NCBI GenBank assembly: GCA_017963875.1
Contig: JAGCTA010000015.1
Location: 1-8,508, forward strand
DNA length: 8,508 bases
Source: Victivallales bacterium
GTDB lineage: Bacteria > Verrucomicrobiota > Lentisphaeria > Oligosphaerales > Oligosphaeraceae
Direction of reading: 5' to 3'
The translations under genes were made by a program, and so were the position numbers. Shown here piece by piece: positions 1 to 6,595 of the stretch. Below the pieces are notes generated by a model. That model was not told where the DNA came from and did no database searches. It saw only the letters and a program-made list of their open reading frames with translations. Numbering within the stretch: position 1 is the stretch's first letter; every line of letters starts with the position of its first letter.

Positions 1-567
1 ATCGATCTTTTTGCGAAGTTTTATCGAATAACGACTGGCCCCGACAATGATCACCGTCACCGCAAGGAGAAGAACTGGAACCGCAATGGAAAGGACAGCC
101 GAGATTTTTCCCGCAAAAGCGATGGAAAGAGCGAGACCCACGACCGCCATGATCGGTGCCAGCAGCCCCAGGCTGAACACCTGCGACATGAACGTCTGAA
201 TCATGCTCACGTCCGTCGTGTTCCGCGTGATAAGGGATGCCGTTCCGAATTTGTCGATTTCAGCGGCGGAAAAACTCTGGATCTTGTAAAACAATTCCTT
301 GCGGAGATCTGCGGAGAATTTAGTCGTGATTGAAGCCGCAAGCCTTGTTGCAATCACTTGTGAAATACAGGCGAATACAGAAAGCACAATCATGGCGATG
401 CCGATGCCGACCACCAGCCTAGCATTGTCCCCTCTCACGCCGTCGTCGATCATTTTGCTGAGCAACGACGGGATTACCATCTGCGTTACGGACGCAATCA
501 CAACAAAAATCACCGTACACACGACCTGCCTGGTGTTCAGTTTAATTCTTGAAAAAATTTCACTCAT
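1..567 (-). CDS. ABC exporter, transmembrane domain (N-terminal 189 residues, cut by window edge)
   Basis: This is the start of a type I ABC exporter subunit (ABC_membrane fold), a half-transporter that would use ATP to move lipids, drugs or peptides across the inner membrane. The frame is open from an ATG at 565-567 to the window edge. Four hydrophobic spans are visible, at about residues 15-35, 51-73, 131-150 and 156-178. The intracellular coupling region at about 87-121 has the family pattern DLRKELFYKIQ..S..EID.F.T.SLITR.T.DV, typical of the MdlA/MdlB/YheI-like multidrug and lipid exporter branch. The nucleotide-binding domain would lie beyond the left edge. A GGAGTGGA purine stretch about 9-16 bases upstream can serve as ribosome binding site. 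The 118-nt gap to the phosphatase gene shows no clear terminator, so co-transcription is possible. These exporters often come as tandem heterodimers, so a partner may follow. The family call is secure; the substrate is unknown. Confidence 0.9.
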   Translation of the reverse strand, partial: MSEIFSRIKLNTRQVVCTVIFVVIASVTQMVIPSLLSKMIDDGVRGDNARLVVGIGIAMIVLSVFACISQVIATRLAASITTKFSADLRKELFYKIQSFSAAEIDKFGTASLITRNTTDVSMIQTFMSQVFSLGLLAPIMAVVGLALSIAFAGKISAVLSIAVPVLLLAVTVIIVGASRYSIKLRKKID

Positions 568-685
568 GTTAACATATCCACTCCAAGGTTGTGCCTTGTG
601 CTCGTTGATGTTCTTTAATGCTCACTTCTGTAGAACTTTCCCCCTACGGCAGGACTGAGAAATGAAAAGCATTGCTCGTGTCATT

Positions 686-2377
686 TTAAACTTTTGGATT
701 TCCTTCTGGCCGTGTTCCGTTGTACCGCAGGACGAGTTGCGTTCTGTCGTCGGCCTGCTCCACGCCAAGGCTGTGTGCATGAACGCACCCCAGAACCGTC
801 CCTACGACCAATGAACGTGGGCCTGAGAATAAAGGAGTACCATTCGCCAGCATCTCATTCAAGGTACGCAAAAGCCGTTCTTCCCCGAAGAGTTCTTTCT
901 TTTGATCGTGCTGCTCCGTGATGCCGTCTGTGTAGAGATACAGGGCATCTCCAGGCTCCAGAGTGACGGTTTGGCTCTTGTATTTCATCCCAGCCATCGC
1001 ACCAAGGACCAACCCAGGCTTCGAGCGCAGATACTTTGCCCTGCTGCCATCCTCCTCCTTCTTGCCAGACAGAATGATCGGGGGATTGTGCCCTGCGTTC
1101 ACGTAGGTGACCACGCCTGTTTCCAAGTCGATATCCCCAATCCACGCCGTCACGAACATGTTTGCATCGTTGTCGTTGCTGAGAGCCTCGTTAGCCTCGT
1201 ACACGACATCAGCCAGAGGCTTGCCCGTCTGAGCGATACCCTTGATTGTGGCTTTGGCTCGCATCATGAAAAGTGCTGCAGGCACACCTTTCCCGCTCAC
1301 ATCGGCGACAAGGAAGGTAATGCTGTGTGGATTTGAGAAGTAGAAATCATAAAAGTCACCGCCAATATCCTTCGCAGGCCTCATGTCGGCGAAAATGTCA
1401 ATTCTCTTTTCCTCAGGAAAAGGCGGGAATGTTCGTGGTAGGGCGTTCTCCTGTATGTCCGCAGCCATCCCCATCTCCTTGGCTCTCTGAGAGTTCAACT
1501 GCGAACGAACGTAGGACGCGATGACAATTCCCACTAAGATGGCGGCAAGCACGAGTGCCATGCCGTTCAGGAATGCAGAAGTCACAACAAGGACACGCCT
1601 TTCGACGACTGCCGTCTCCTTTGGAATGACAATATAAACAGGGAAACCTTCGATCATGCGCTTTTCGTAGTAGTAGTCATCTCCTGGCTCCTTCCATTGG
1701 CCGCCTTCATGTCCGCTCACAGGATGAGAGATGATAGTGCCTTTGCCATTGGTGATGTAGATGCCACCGTCGCCTCCAGTCACATGCCAGTCATTGGTAA
1801 TCCCTATGACGGCGGTACGCGCAAGGTCGCGGAGCGTCTTGTCATATACGCCGACCTGTACGAATCCGCCATCGGGAACCCACACACCTACATATTTGAC
1901 CATCTCGCCGTGAATGGAACTTGGCAGGAAGGACTGCGTGATTTCGCACTTGTCATGAAGAAGTTCGGCAAACTCCCGCGCCTGCCCCTCGGCCTTGGTG
2001 AAGTCAAGGGAATTGACCTCATCGCGGCGCGCACTGTGAGTAAGAATGCCCTTTTCGTTGGCAATGCAAATCTCGTCCACGCCCAGTTCATTGGCGAATG
2101 CTCGGAGACGGCGGCTCGATTCGTCAGGATCGTTCCACCATGCCTCATCGCGCATTTCGTACAGTTTGTCGCGTGCCACCATCGCCTGGCGCAGCATGCG
2201 CGTGTCAACACGCCAGCGGATGTCCACGGAAACATCACTGAAAACATTGTCAAAGAGACTCCTTATCTCGTTCTCAGTCATCCGTGCATGAAGCACCCAT
2301 GTCAGAGCCAGAGATGCGACAAATGCGATTGCCACCGCGCCGACGAGACGCCATGCCAGTTTGCGTTGTGCCGTCAT
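686..2377 (-). CDS. Membrane-anchored SpoIIE/RsbU-type PP2C serine phosphatase with periplasmic Cache-like sensor
   Basis: The 563-residue protein has one membrane span near residues 10-29, a large predicted periplasmic region (30-262), a second span at about 263-288 and a cytoplasmic phosphatase domain from about 325. The periplasmic part holds two similar PAS-like pieces, DEICIANEKGILTHS at about 101 and GGIYITNGKGTIISHP at about 204, which fits a double Cache (PDC) ligand sensor. Phosphatase motifs appear in order: MRPAKDIGGDFYDF (D341), VADVSGKG (D359), NAGHNPP (about 427-433), LYTDGITE (D484), FGEERLL and EQADDRTQLVL (D543/D544). All expected metal-binding aspartates are present, so the enzyme is probably active. 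The membrane-to-catalytic linker is short, about 35 residues, with no recognisable HAMP domain. RsbU/SpoIIE enzymes dephosphorylate anti-anti-sigma or STAS-type partners; none is visible here. Its ATG overlaps the upstream stop as ATGA, so it is translationally coupled to the binding-protein gene. Confidence 0.93.
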   Translation of the reverse strand: MTAQRKLAWRLVGAVAIAFVASLALTWVLHARMTENEIRSLFDNVFSDVSVDIRWRVDTRMLRQAMVARDKLYEMRDEAWWNDPDESSRRLRAFANELGVDEICIANEKGILTHSARRDEVNSLDFTKAEGQAREFAELLHDKCEITQSFLPSSIHGEMVKYVGVWVPDGGFVQVGVYDKTLRDLARTAVIGITNDWHVTGGDGGIYITNGKGTIISHPVSGHEGGQWKEPGDDYYYEKRMIEGFPVYIVIPKETAVVERRVLVVTSAFLNGMALVLAAILVGIVIASYVRSQLNSQRAKEMGMAADIQENALPRTFPPFPEEKRIDIFADMRPAKDIGGDFYDFYFSNPHSITFLVADVSGKGVPAALFMMRAKATIKGIAQTGKPLADVVYEANEALSNDNDANMFVTAWIGDIDLETGVVTYVNAGHNPPIILSGKKEEDGSRAKYLRSKPGLVLGAMAGMKYKSQTVTLEPGDALYLYTDGITEQHDQKKELFGEERLLRTLNEMLANGTPLFSGPRSLVVGTVLGCVHAHSLGVEQADDRTQLVLRYNGTRPEGNPKV

Positions 2378-3072
2378 TTTGCCCTCCTTGCCTTAATAAC
2401 CTCGTCCAGCGCGGCCTTGAGTTCTGTATTTCCCTTCCTGACTGCGATGCCGAAATGTTCACGCGTCTCCAGACGGGACGCCGCCAGTTCACCACCTGAT
2501 TGCTCAGCCACTAGCCGAACAGTGCAACTGTCGTAGAAAACGGCATCAATCTTTTTCTCCTTGAGTGCTTGAATCGCAGGTTCATACGAATCATAGCGCA
2601 CGGGATCGATGCCATGCAACGATAGATAAAAATCATATATTGACGCATCCATCACAGCGACGCGCATCCGCTCTGCGCGAATCATGGTCGGCATCGGATC
2701 GCTGGCTCGATAAAGGAACATACCTCCCTCAGTCGCATACGGTATGGAGAAATCCACGGTCTGAAGCCGCCCTTCAGTGATGGAGATTTCTGCTGCGGCA
2801 AAGTCTGCCTTGCCCTCACTGACCATAGGCAGAAGTTCGGGGAATTTGGCCGTGCGAATCTCCAGAGTACGGCCGAGTTTCTCTGCCGCCGCGCGGGCAA
2901 TCTCGATTTCCTCGCCGACGATTTCACCAGTCTTCTCGTCTCGGTACGAATAGGGCGGCATCTCCGCTGTGGTGAGGAGACGAAGCGGCGCTGGCTTAGC
3001 CTCACCTTCCGCTTTCAACGCAGGCAATACTGAGCACGCCAACACTACTGCGGCTAACCATACTACTTTCAT
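2374..3072 (-). CDS. Periplasmic amino-acid-type solute-binding protein (SBP family 3)
   Basis: The 232-residue product starts with a signal peptide (MKVVWLAAVVLACSVLPALK). It could be cut by signal peptidase I after about residue 21; the VLAC stretch ending at C13 also makes a lipoprotein possible. Family-3 binding protein signatures follow: LLTTAEMPPYSYRDEKTGEI at about 32-51, the lobe helix GEEIEIARAAAEKLG, then EGKADFAAAEISITEGR and VDFSIPYATEGGMFLYR at about 86-122. After these come AVMDAS (hinge), ALKEKKIDAVFYDS and FGIAVRKGNTELKAALDEVI. The reading frame can be extended 83 codons upstream, but an AGGAGG seven bases before this ATG and the signal peptide fix the start at 3072. No permease or ATPase for import is adjacent. 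The next gene is a coupled phosphatase (ATGA overlap), so a sensing role, handing ligand to the phosphatase sensor, is more likely than transport (inference). At 232 residues it is compact but normal for the family. Confidence 0.92.
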   Translation of the reverse strand: MKVVWLAAVVLACSVLPALKAEGEAKPAPLRLLTTAEMPPYSYRDEKTGEIVGEEIEIARAAAEKLGRTLEIRTAKFPELLPMVSEGKADFAAAEISITEGRLQTVDFSIPYATEGGMFLYRASDPMPTMIRAERMRVAVMDASIYDFYLSLHGIDPVRYDSYEPAIQALKEKKIDAVFYDSCTVRLVAEQSGGELAASRLETREHFGIAVRKGNTELKAALDEVIKARRAK

Positions 3073-3079
3073 CTTGCGA

Positions 3080-3085
3080 CCTCCT
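3080..3085 (-). promoter_or_regulatory. Strong ribosome binding site AGGAGG that decides the start of the solute-binding protein
   Basis: On the minus strand AGGAGG sits seven bases before the ATG at 3072. It rules out the longer upstream starts in the same frame. A near copy of its surroundings, GGAGGTCGCGAAG, lies about 38 bases further upstream at 3111-3123 but has no start codon at a useful distance. Confidence 0.8.
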
Positions 3086-3174
3086 GACTTTCTCCGTCTA
3101 AAATTTCTAACTTCGCGACCTCCGTAAAGGCGTAGAACTGTTTTGATACATTCAAATGCCATAGATTTATTCCT

Positions 3175-3366
3175 GATATTGTAATTGCGAAAGTTATCGG
3201 AGAACGTGACTTTGCCGTCCTTCTCGCTCATTCCCTCGATTCCAAAGCCCTGTCCAAGCGAGCAGAGCAGTTCGGTTCGAACGGCATTGTTCGCCGCCCT
3301 TTCGGAACTGCTGCGGAACATCGCCGCAAACGAGCCCTTGTCATTGCCCGCCTGGCTGATACCGCT
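3175..3366 (-). pseudogene. Possible gene remnant in the leader of the solute-binding protein gene
   Basis: The frame of the solute-binding protein stays open upstream to a stop at 3427-3429. Within it, the stretch from about 3366 down to 3175 translates with a protein-like composition: SGISQAGNDKGSFAAM, then SSERAANNAVRTELLCSLGQ, then GFGIEGMSEKDGKVTF. It is GC-rich with an even residue mix, unlike the AT-rich and Arg-rich translation on either side. There is no ribosome binding site before its internal ATG at 3321. It may be the leftover of an older gene whose ends were lost, or a leader peptide. The family is not recognised. Chance opening of a GC-rich frame is the main alternative. Confidence 0.3.
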
Positions 3367-3415
3367 TGCCCCCTTGTGGGGAGACGGCTTTTTAAAGGAC
3401 CATGGAAAAAATAAA

Positions 3416-3443
3416 AATATAAACCATCAAGTGCCTGTTGCAA
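3416..3443 (-). promoter_or_regulatory. Possible sigma-70-type promoter reading toward the solute-binding protein operon
   Basis: On the minus strand TTGCAA (3443-3438) and TATATT (3421-3416) are separated by 16 bases. The -10 matches five of six consensus positions and the -35 four of six. It lies in an AT-rich patch just downstream of palindromic copy A. Transcripts from here would have a leader of about 335 nt before the solute-binding protein start. The remaining DNA of the 580-base gap 3073-3652 holds the possible remnant, this site and repeat copy A; nothing else was supported. Confidence 0.3.
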
Positions 3444-3465
3444 TGACTTTTCTCTTAAAATAAAC

Positions 3466-3637
3466 GCTCCATCTCCTCCATGAGGGACGGTAATTGCGCA
3501 TGACAATGAGAACGTGCCCCCCCCGAAAGGGTCAAATATATGCTCCCCAAGGTTGAGCGAAGCGAAACCTGGGGGACGCACTCCTCTACAGGATAACGAC
3601 CTCAAGAGGTCGAACCAACCCTCTTGCGGAACAGAGC
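3466..3637. repeat. Compound palindromic element, copy A (degraded)
   Basis: This 172-bp block is homologous over its whole length to the 173-bp element at 5404-5576, in the same orientation. Shared landmarks in order are CGGTAATTG, a damaged CCCCGAAAGGG hairpin, an identical 31-base block at 3550-3580 (AGGTTGAGCGAAGCG through GGGGGACGCA), CAGGATAACGACCTC, and the hairpin CGACCTC-AA-GAGGTCG at 3597-3612. The right end, ACCCTCTTGCGGAACAGAGC (3618-3637), matches the terminal repeat of copy B at 18 of 20 bases. The left end is badly decayed, so the inverted-repeat character is partly lost. It ends 15 bases beyond the stop of the Sel1/TPR gene and may also act as its 3' structure. Six-frame translation gives spurious ORFs across it, for example 3228-3665 minus and 3514-3753 plus. 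Confidence 0.85.
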
Positions 3638-3652
3638 GTATGGCAAAGAAGT

Positions 3653-5335
3653 TCAGCCATAACACTGGACATAATGCACGCAGTTCACTTTTCCATCATT
3701 CCCACGGATGTACAATTGGACATCCTCTTCTGGGAGAAGATTCTTCCTTGTGAATGGTGATAATTCTTTATCAGTCGCCTTGCAAATCTGAATTGACCCA
3801 CATGACAAGAATTTACATTCCTTGCCCGAATTTTCTTTCCTCATTCCAAGAATAAAATCTTCGACAATGAAGACCTTCTCGACGTCGCCATCGGGGATAT
3901 CCGCCACAATCGTCATGTTGATTCTCATATTCTCCGATTTGCAATAAAGTTGAAAACGTCCATCCCGCCTCTCAGTCGATTCAACATGAAAGCATACATA
4001 GTCACTGTAAAGGTACTTCTTCAAAGAGGTACTGCTACAGACTGCATGCTTGAACTGGCGGTATTCATCATACCGTTCAATCGGATTTTTATTGACTAAT
4101 TCGCGCAGGGTTTTGAAAGCCTCCAGCAAATGCGCATCTGAACAAAGTCCAAGAAAATGCATATTCAGCAAAGCGCTTTCCCATCTGGACTCTTCACAGG
4201 GAAATTGATTTAGCAATCTTCTTGCTGCATCCTGCGCCTCGGAATAAAGGAAATTCATGTTCATCTTCTCAGATTGAATCGCATGAAATCTCCTCAGTCT
4301 CCGTGCATCCTGACAATAGACTCTGATAAAGTCCACTAGGTTTCTCTTGGTTTCGATTCCAAGTTTAATTCTGCTTTCATAACATTTAGCCTCCGCCTTT
4401 TCATTGTAATGCCTGCACTGCGGCTCGTTGTTGGACAGCAGGTAATATTCCCCAAGTTTCAGATACGCGTTGACGAGCATTGAAAACGCTTCATCCGTCT
4501 GTTCGGATTTAATGATCGTCTCGAATATTTCCACTGCTTTGCTGTAGTATTCCAGCCCTTGGGTGAAACCCATTCTGTTCCCGAATTCAATGCAAAGCAT
4601 TCCCAGCATCCTATATGCGGATATGTCACATTGTATTTCCAATATCTTCTTCAGGCACTTCTCGACGATGTCATAGTAATGGTCTCCCAAATGAGAATTG
4701 ACTTTTTCACACTTGAAGAAACACCTGCACATCCCCAAAAGAATTTCAGGATTATCTGGATAAGTCTCGATGAGCCCCATGTATATCGACAAGTCTTTCG
4801 TATAGCACTCGACGGCTTGTTTCATATCCTGCCTTTTCAGAAACACATCCCCCAAAAGCATATAGACGTCCGCATAATATGGAATTCTGTGGTCAGAATA
4901 GAACTCGCCGCGCCCGTCATCCGTTCGACAATAGCGCAACGCGCGCCAGCAGGTATTTCGGGCGTCTTTAATCCGATTGTCTTCCAGTTCCATTTCCGCC
5001 AGTTCCTTTTCAGCGACAATCAGACTGGTGACTCGCTCATCAAGCGGATCACTGCACTCGCCCCTGCATAAGTCCCGATAACGTTTCTGCCAATGGATGG
5101 CTTTTTCACTATCCCGTTCGACGGACTGCCCATTCAAATACATCTGGCTCATTTTGCGGGCGGCCTCTAGCAAACCATGGTTGGCCGCATCTTCTATCAG
5201 CGCCCTACCCTTCTTGATGTCTTTCTCGACACCGATTCCATCCAGATACGCAAGTCCCTTCTGAAAATTGCGGGACAAGACATCATCACCATCAGGAGTA
5301 TTATTCCCACCATCCCTTTTGCACAACAAAACCAT
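3653..5335 (-). CDS. Cys-rich Sel1/TPR repeat protein of unknown function
   Basis: The 560-residue protein has no signal peptide and is probably cytoplasmic. Residues about 23-90 form two Sel1-like repeats (GLAYLDGIGVEKDIKKGRAL, then MYLNGQSVERDSEKAIHWQK). Helical TPR-like units follow from about 100 to 420, the clearest being YADVYMLLGDVFLKRQDMKQ at about 154-173 with AVECYTKDLSIY, and GLEYYSKAVEIFETII at about 260-275. The last 130 residues look beta-rich and are not recognised. Cysteine is unusually common, about 25 residues or 4.5 percent, spread through the chain rather than in CxxC pairs. The frame can begin at an ATG at 5353, but that codon lies upstream of AGGAGG at 5347-5342; the ATG at 5335, six bases after it, is the better start. 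Such repeat proteins usually act as scaffolds. The gene is bracketed by two direct copies of a palindromic element, so it may be a mobile or recombinable cassette (inference). Confidence 0.85.
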   Translation of the reverse strand: MVLLCKRDGGNNTPDGDDVLSRNFQKGLAYLDGIGVEKDIKKGRALIEDAANHGLLEAARKMSQMYLNGQSVERDSEKAIHWQKRYRDLCRGECSDPLDERVTSLIVAEKELAEMELEDNRIKDARNTCWRALRYCRTDDGRGEFYSDHRIPYYADVYMLLGDVFLKRQDMKQAVECYTKDLSIYMGLIETYPDNPEILLGMCRCFFKCEKVNSHLGDHYYDIVEKCLKKILEIQCDISAYRMLGMLCIEFGNRMGFTQGLEYYSKAVEIFETIIKSEQTDEAFSMLVNAYLKLGEYYLLSNNEPQCRHYNEKAEAKCYESRIKLGIETKRNLVDFIRVYCQDARRLRRFHAIQSEKMNMNFLYSEAQDAARRLLNQFPCEESRWESALLNMHFLGLCSDAHLLEAFKTLRELVNKNPIERYDEYRQFKHAVCSSTSLKKYLYSDYVCFHVESTERRDGRFQLYCKSENMRINMTIVADIPDGDVEKVFIVEDFILGMRKENSGKECKFLSCGSIQICKATDKELSPFTRKNLLPEEDVQLYIRGNDGKVNCVHYVQCYG

Positions 5336-5341
5336 GATGCT

Positions 5342-5347
5342 CCTCCT
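5342..5347 (-). promoter_or_regulatory. Ribosome binding site AGGAGG that decides the start of the Sel1/TPR gene
   Basis: AGGAGG lies six bases before the ATG at 5335. The longer candidate start at 5353 would place this site inside the coding sequence (encoding Arg-Arg), so the six extra residues MNRRSI are probably not translated. Confidence 0.75.
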
Positions 5348-5354
5348 ATTCAAA

Positions 5355-5375
5355 TTGACACGTTTCCCACGTCAA
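5355..5375. promoter_or_regulatory. Operator-like imperfect palindrome upstream of the Sel1/TPR gene
   Basis: A 21-bp imperfect inverted repeat, TTGACACG-TTTCC-CACGTCAA, lies 20 bases before the Sel1/TPR start and just before its ribosome binding site. The outer TTGAC/GTCAA arms are exact. The minus strand has TTGACG here but no good -10 at the right distance ahead of the ribosome binding site. It could be an operator or part of a promoter region. The 301-base gap 5336-5636 holds this site, the ribosome binding site and repeat copy B. Confidence 0.25.
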
Positions 5376-5403
5376 TATACCAATGCGCTGCCTTTTGCGG
5401 GAG

Positions 5404-5576
5404 GCTCTATTCCCCAAGAGGGTCGGTAATTGCTCACGTCAAGGCGGCTCTGCTTAGACCCCGAAGGGGTCAAATATCAGTAACGCCAGGTTGAGCGAAG
5501 CGAAACCTGGGGGACGCAATCCTCAGCAGGATAACGACCTCGAAGAGGTCGAACCTACCCTCTTGGGGAATAGAGC
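5404..5576. repeat. Compound palindromic element, copy B, with perfect 20-bp terminal inverted repeats
   Basis: The ends are exact inverted copies: GCTCTATTCCCCAAGAGGGT at 5404-5423 and its reverse complement at 5557-5576. Inside are three hairpins: GACCCC-GAA-GGGGTC (5457-5471), CCAGGTT-11 nt-AACCTGG (5486-5510, loop GAGCGAAGCGA) and CGACCTC-GAA-GAGGTCG (5535-5551). Two of the loops are GAA. The block is homologous to 3466-3637. Imperfect 9-base flanks, TTGCGGGAG (5395-5403) and TTGTGGGAA (5578-5586), could be a decayed target-site duplication. No transposase is encoded, so it resembles a MITE- or REP-type non-autonomous palindrome. It lies between the stop of the exported unknown protein (5637) and the Sel1/TPR start, and its hairpins may separate their transcripts. 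Confidence 0.9.
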
Positions 5577-5636
5577 GTTGTGGGAAGAAACCGTATTTCA
5601 TATTCTCCGCCAAAAGTGTATTGACAATTACAATAT

Positions 5637-6461
5637 CTACTTTTTCAAATGAATCAAGGTGGAGTGTTCTTTCCCTGTATCAGATTCCTTCCAATCCAAC
5701 CGCAAGAAATCCTTATTCACCTTCTTCAACTTCATATCTGTTGCATAATTTTCGCGAATCACCTCTTCGATTAGAACAGCCATGTCTTTGGACGAAAGAC
5801 GGAAAAGGCACACACTATAGAAGTCATCGTTTGGACATGCCATAAGATCTTTCACCACCAAGGCATACTTTTCACCATCAATCGTAAAGCAGTTTTCATG
5901 TCTCAACGTAAATTCCGTCAAACCTACTTCATCGGGAAGATCAATGATTGCCATGCCTGCCCGCAAAGCAATAATCTTCCCTTGAAAGGACAGTTTTTCG
6001 TTGCCCCATTCCATCCATGCGTCATATTCATCATCAGGCAGAAGCCAGATTTCAATCTGCTTCTGAATCAACCCTTGGACCTCATTACCGCTGAACACGC
6101 CAGCACAACTCCCCTCTCCTGGATTCTCCATGATTGTTTTTATGTGATTCATGGTGTCCTGAAGATTCTGGCGAACAGCCTCCTTCTTGGATGAATCCTT
6201 CACATGGGCAATCTTCCATTTGGCGACGGCCTCCAATATTTTCGTATTCCAAATTTCAAGACGTTCAGATGTGATTTTTCTCAATTCAGTGCCATTTGCG
6301 TTGGCCATCTTGCCAACAAGCCCTTCGTCCTTCGCTTTGAGTTTTCCGATCCATTCAAGCACCTCCGCACGCGTCTTGCTTTGGATTTCAACACCATCTT
6401 GAGCAAATCCAGAACTAAAAATGGGCAAAAGAATTACAAAAATGAATGGTACAATTTTCAT
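5637..6461 (-). CDS. Exported protein of unknown function (274 aa)
   Basis: A signal peptide is clear: MKIVPFIFVILLPIFSSGFA followed by QDGVE, with likely cleavage after A20, so the mature protein is periplasmic or secreted. Residues about 27-112 are charged and predicted helical (TRAEVLEWIGKLKAKDEG, then SERLEIWNTKILEAVAKWKI). The C-terminal part, from about 115, looks mixed alpha/beta and contains all four cysteines (119, 191, 209, 218), which could form disulfides outside the cytoplasm. No catalytic motif or known domain was recognised. The ATG has no good Shine-Dalgarno sequence. Its first bases overlap, as ATGA, the TGA of a short upstream open frame, so translation may once have been coupled to an upstream gene. 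It reads in the same direction as its neighbours and ends 61 bases before palindromic copy B. Confidence 0.8.
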   Translation of the reverse strand: MKIVPFIFVILLPIFSSGFAQDGVEIQSKTRAEVLEWIGKLKAKDEGLVGKMANANGTELRKITSERLEIWNTKILEAVAKWKIAHVKDSSKKEAVRQNLQDTMNHIKTIMENPGEGSCAGVFSGNEVQGLIQKQIEIWLLPDDEYDAWMEWGNEKLSFQGKIIALRAGMAIIDLPDEVGLTEFTLRHENCFTIDGEKYALVVKDLMACPNDDFYSVCLFRLSSKDMAVLIEEVIRENYATDMKLKKVNKDFLRLDWKESDTGKEHSTLIHLKK

Positions 6462-6595
6462 GTCTCGAGTCTCACGTCTCGCATCAACTGCGGATTCTCA
6501 CACAGCAAATACCGACGGTCGTTGTCATTATTTGTCTTCCAAGAGTTATAGTAATCGTCTGAAATATCTTTGACTATGTGCCAGAACAACAAATG
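6458..6595 (-). pseudogene. Short open frame ending in an ATGA overlap, possible C-terminal remnant of a lost gene
   Basis: From a TAG at 6598-6596 a frame runs 45 codons to a TGA that overlaps the start of the exported unknown protein. Its translation is protein-like: FWHIVKDISDDYYNSWKT, then NNDNDRRYLLCENPQL, then MRDVRLET. There is no ATG near its beginning; only TTG codons at 6592 and 6589 could start it, without a ribosome binding site. The 4-base overlap with the next gene is typical of a real operon junction, which suggests the tail of a decayed upstream gene. The alternative is a chance open frame. The family is not recognised. Confidence 0.3.

Noticed and set aside
622..684. A 20-codon ORF right after the phosphatase stop
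   Set aside because: It has no ribosome binding site and no recognisable content; too short to support.
902..1336. A 144-codon plus-strand ORF
   Set aside because: Antisense to the catalytic domain of the SpoIIE phosphatase, with no independent domain or ribosome binding site.
1697..2536. A 279-codon plus-strand ORF
   Set aside because: It lies antisense to the phosphatase and binding-protein genes, whose motifs are unambiguous; a shadow of GC-rich coding DNA.
2374..3321. A 315-residue version of the solute-binding protein
   Set aside because: The extra 83 residues precede both the AGGAGG site and the signal peptide, so the ATG at 3072 is preferred.
3228..3665. A 145-codon minus-strand ORF across repeat copy A
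   Set aside because: Most of it is the translated palindromic element. It has no ribosome binding site and overlaps the end of the Sel1/TPR gene; the coding look comes from stop-poor hairpin sequence.
4559..5071. A 170-codon plus-strand ORF
   Set aside because: Antisense to the TPR region of the Sel1/TPR gene; no recognisable domain.
3466..5576. CRISPR array or IS with its own transposase
   Set aside because: Only two copies 1.9 kb apart with a normal gene between them, and no transposase motif in any frame.
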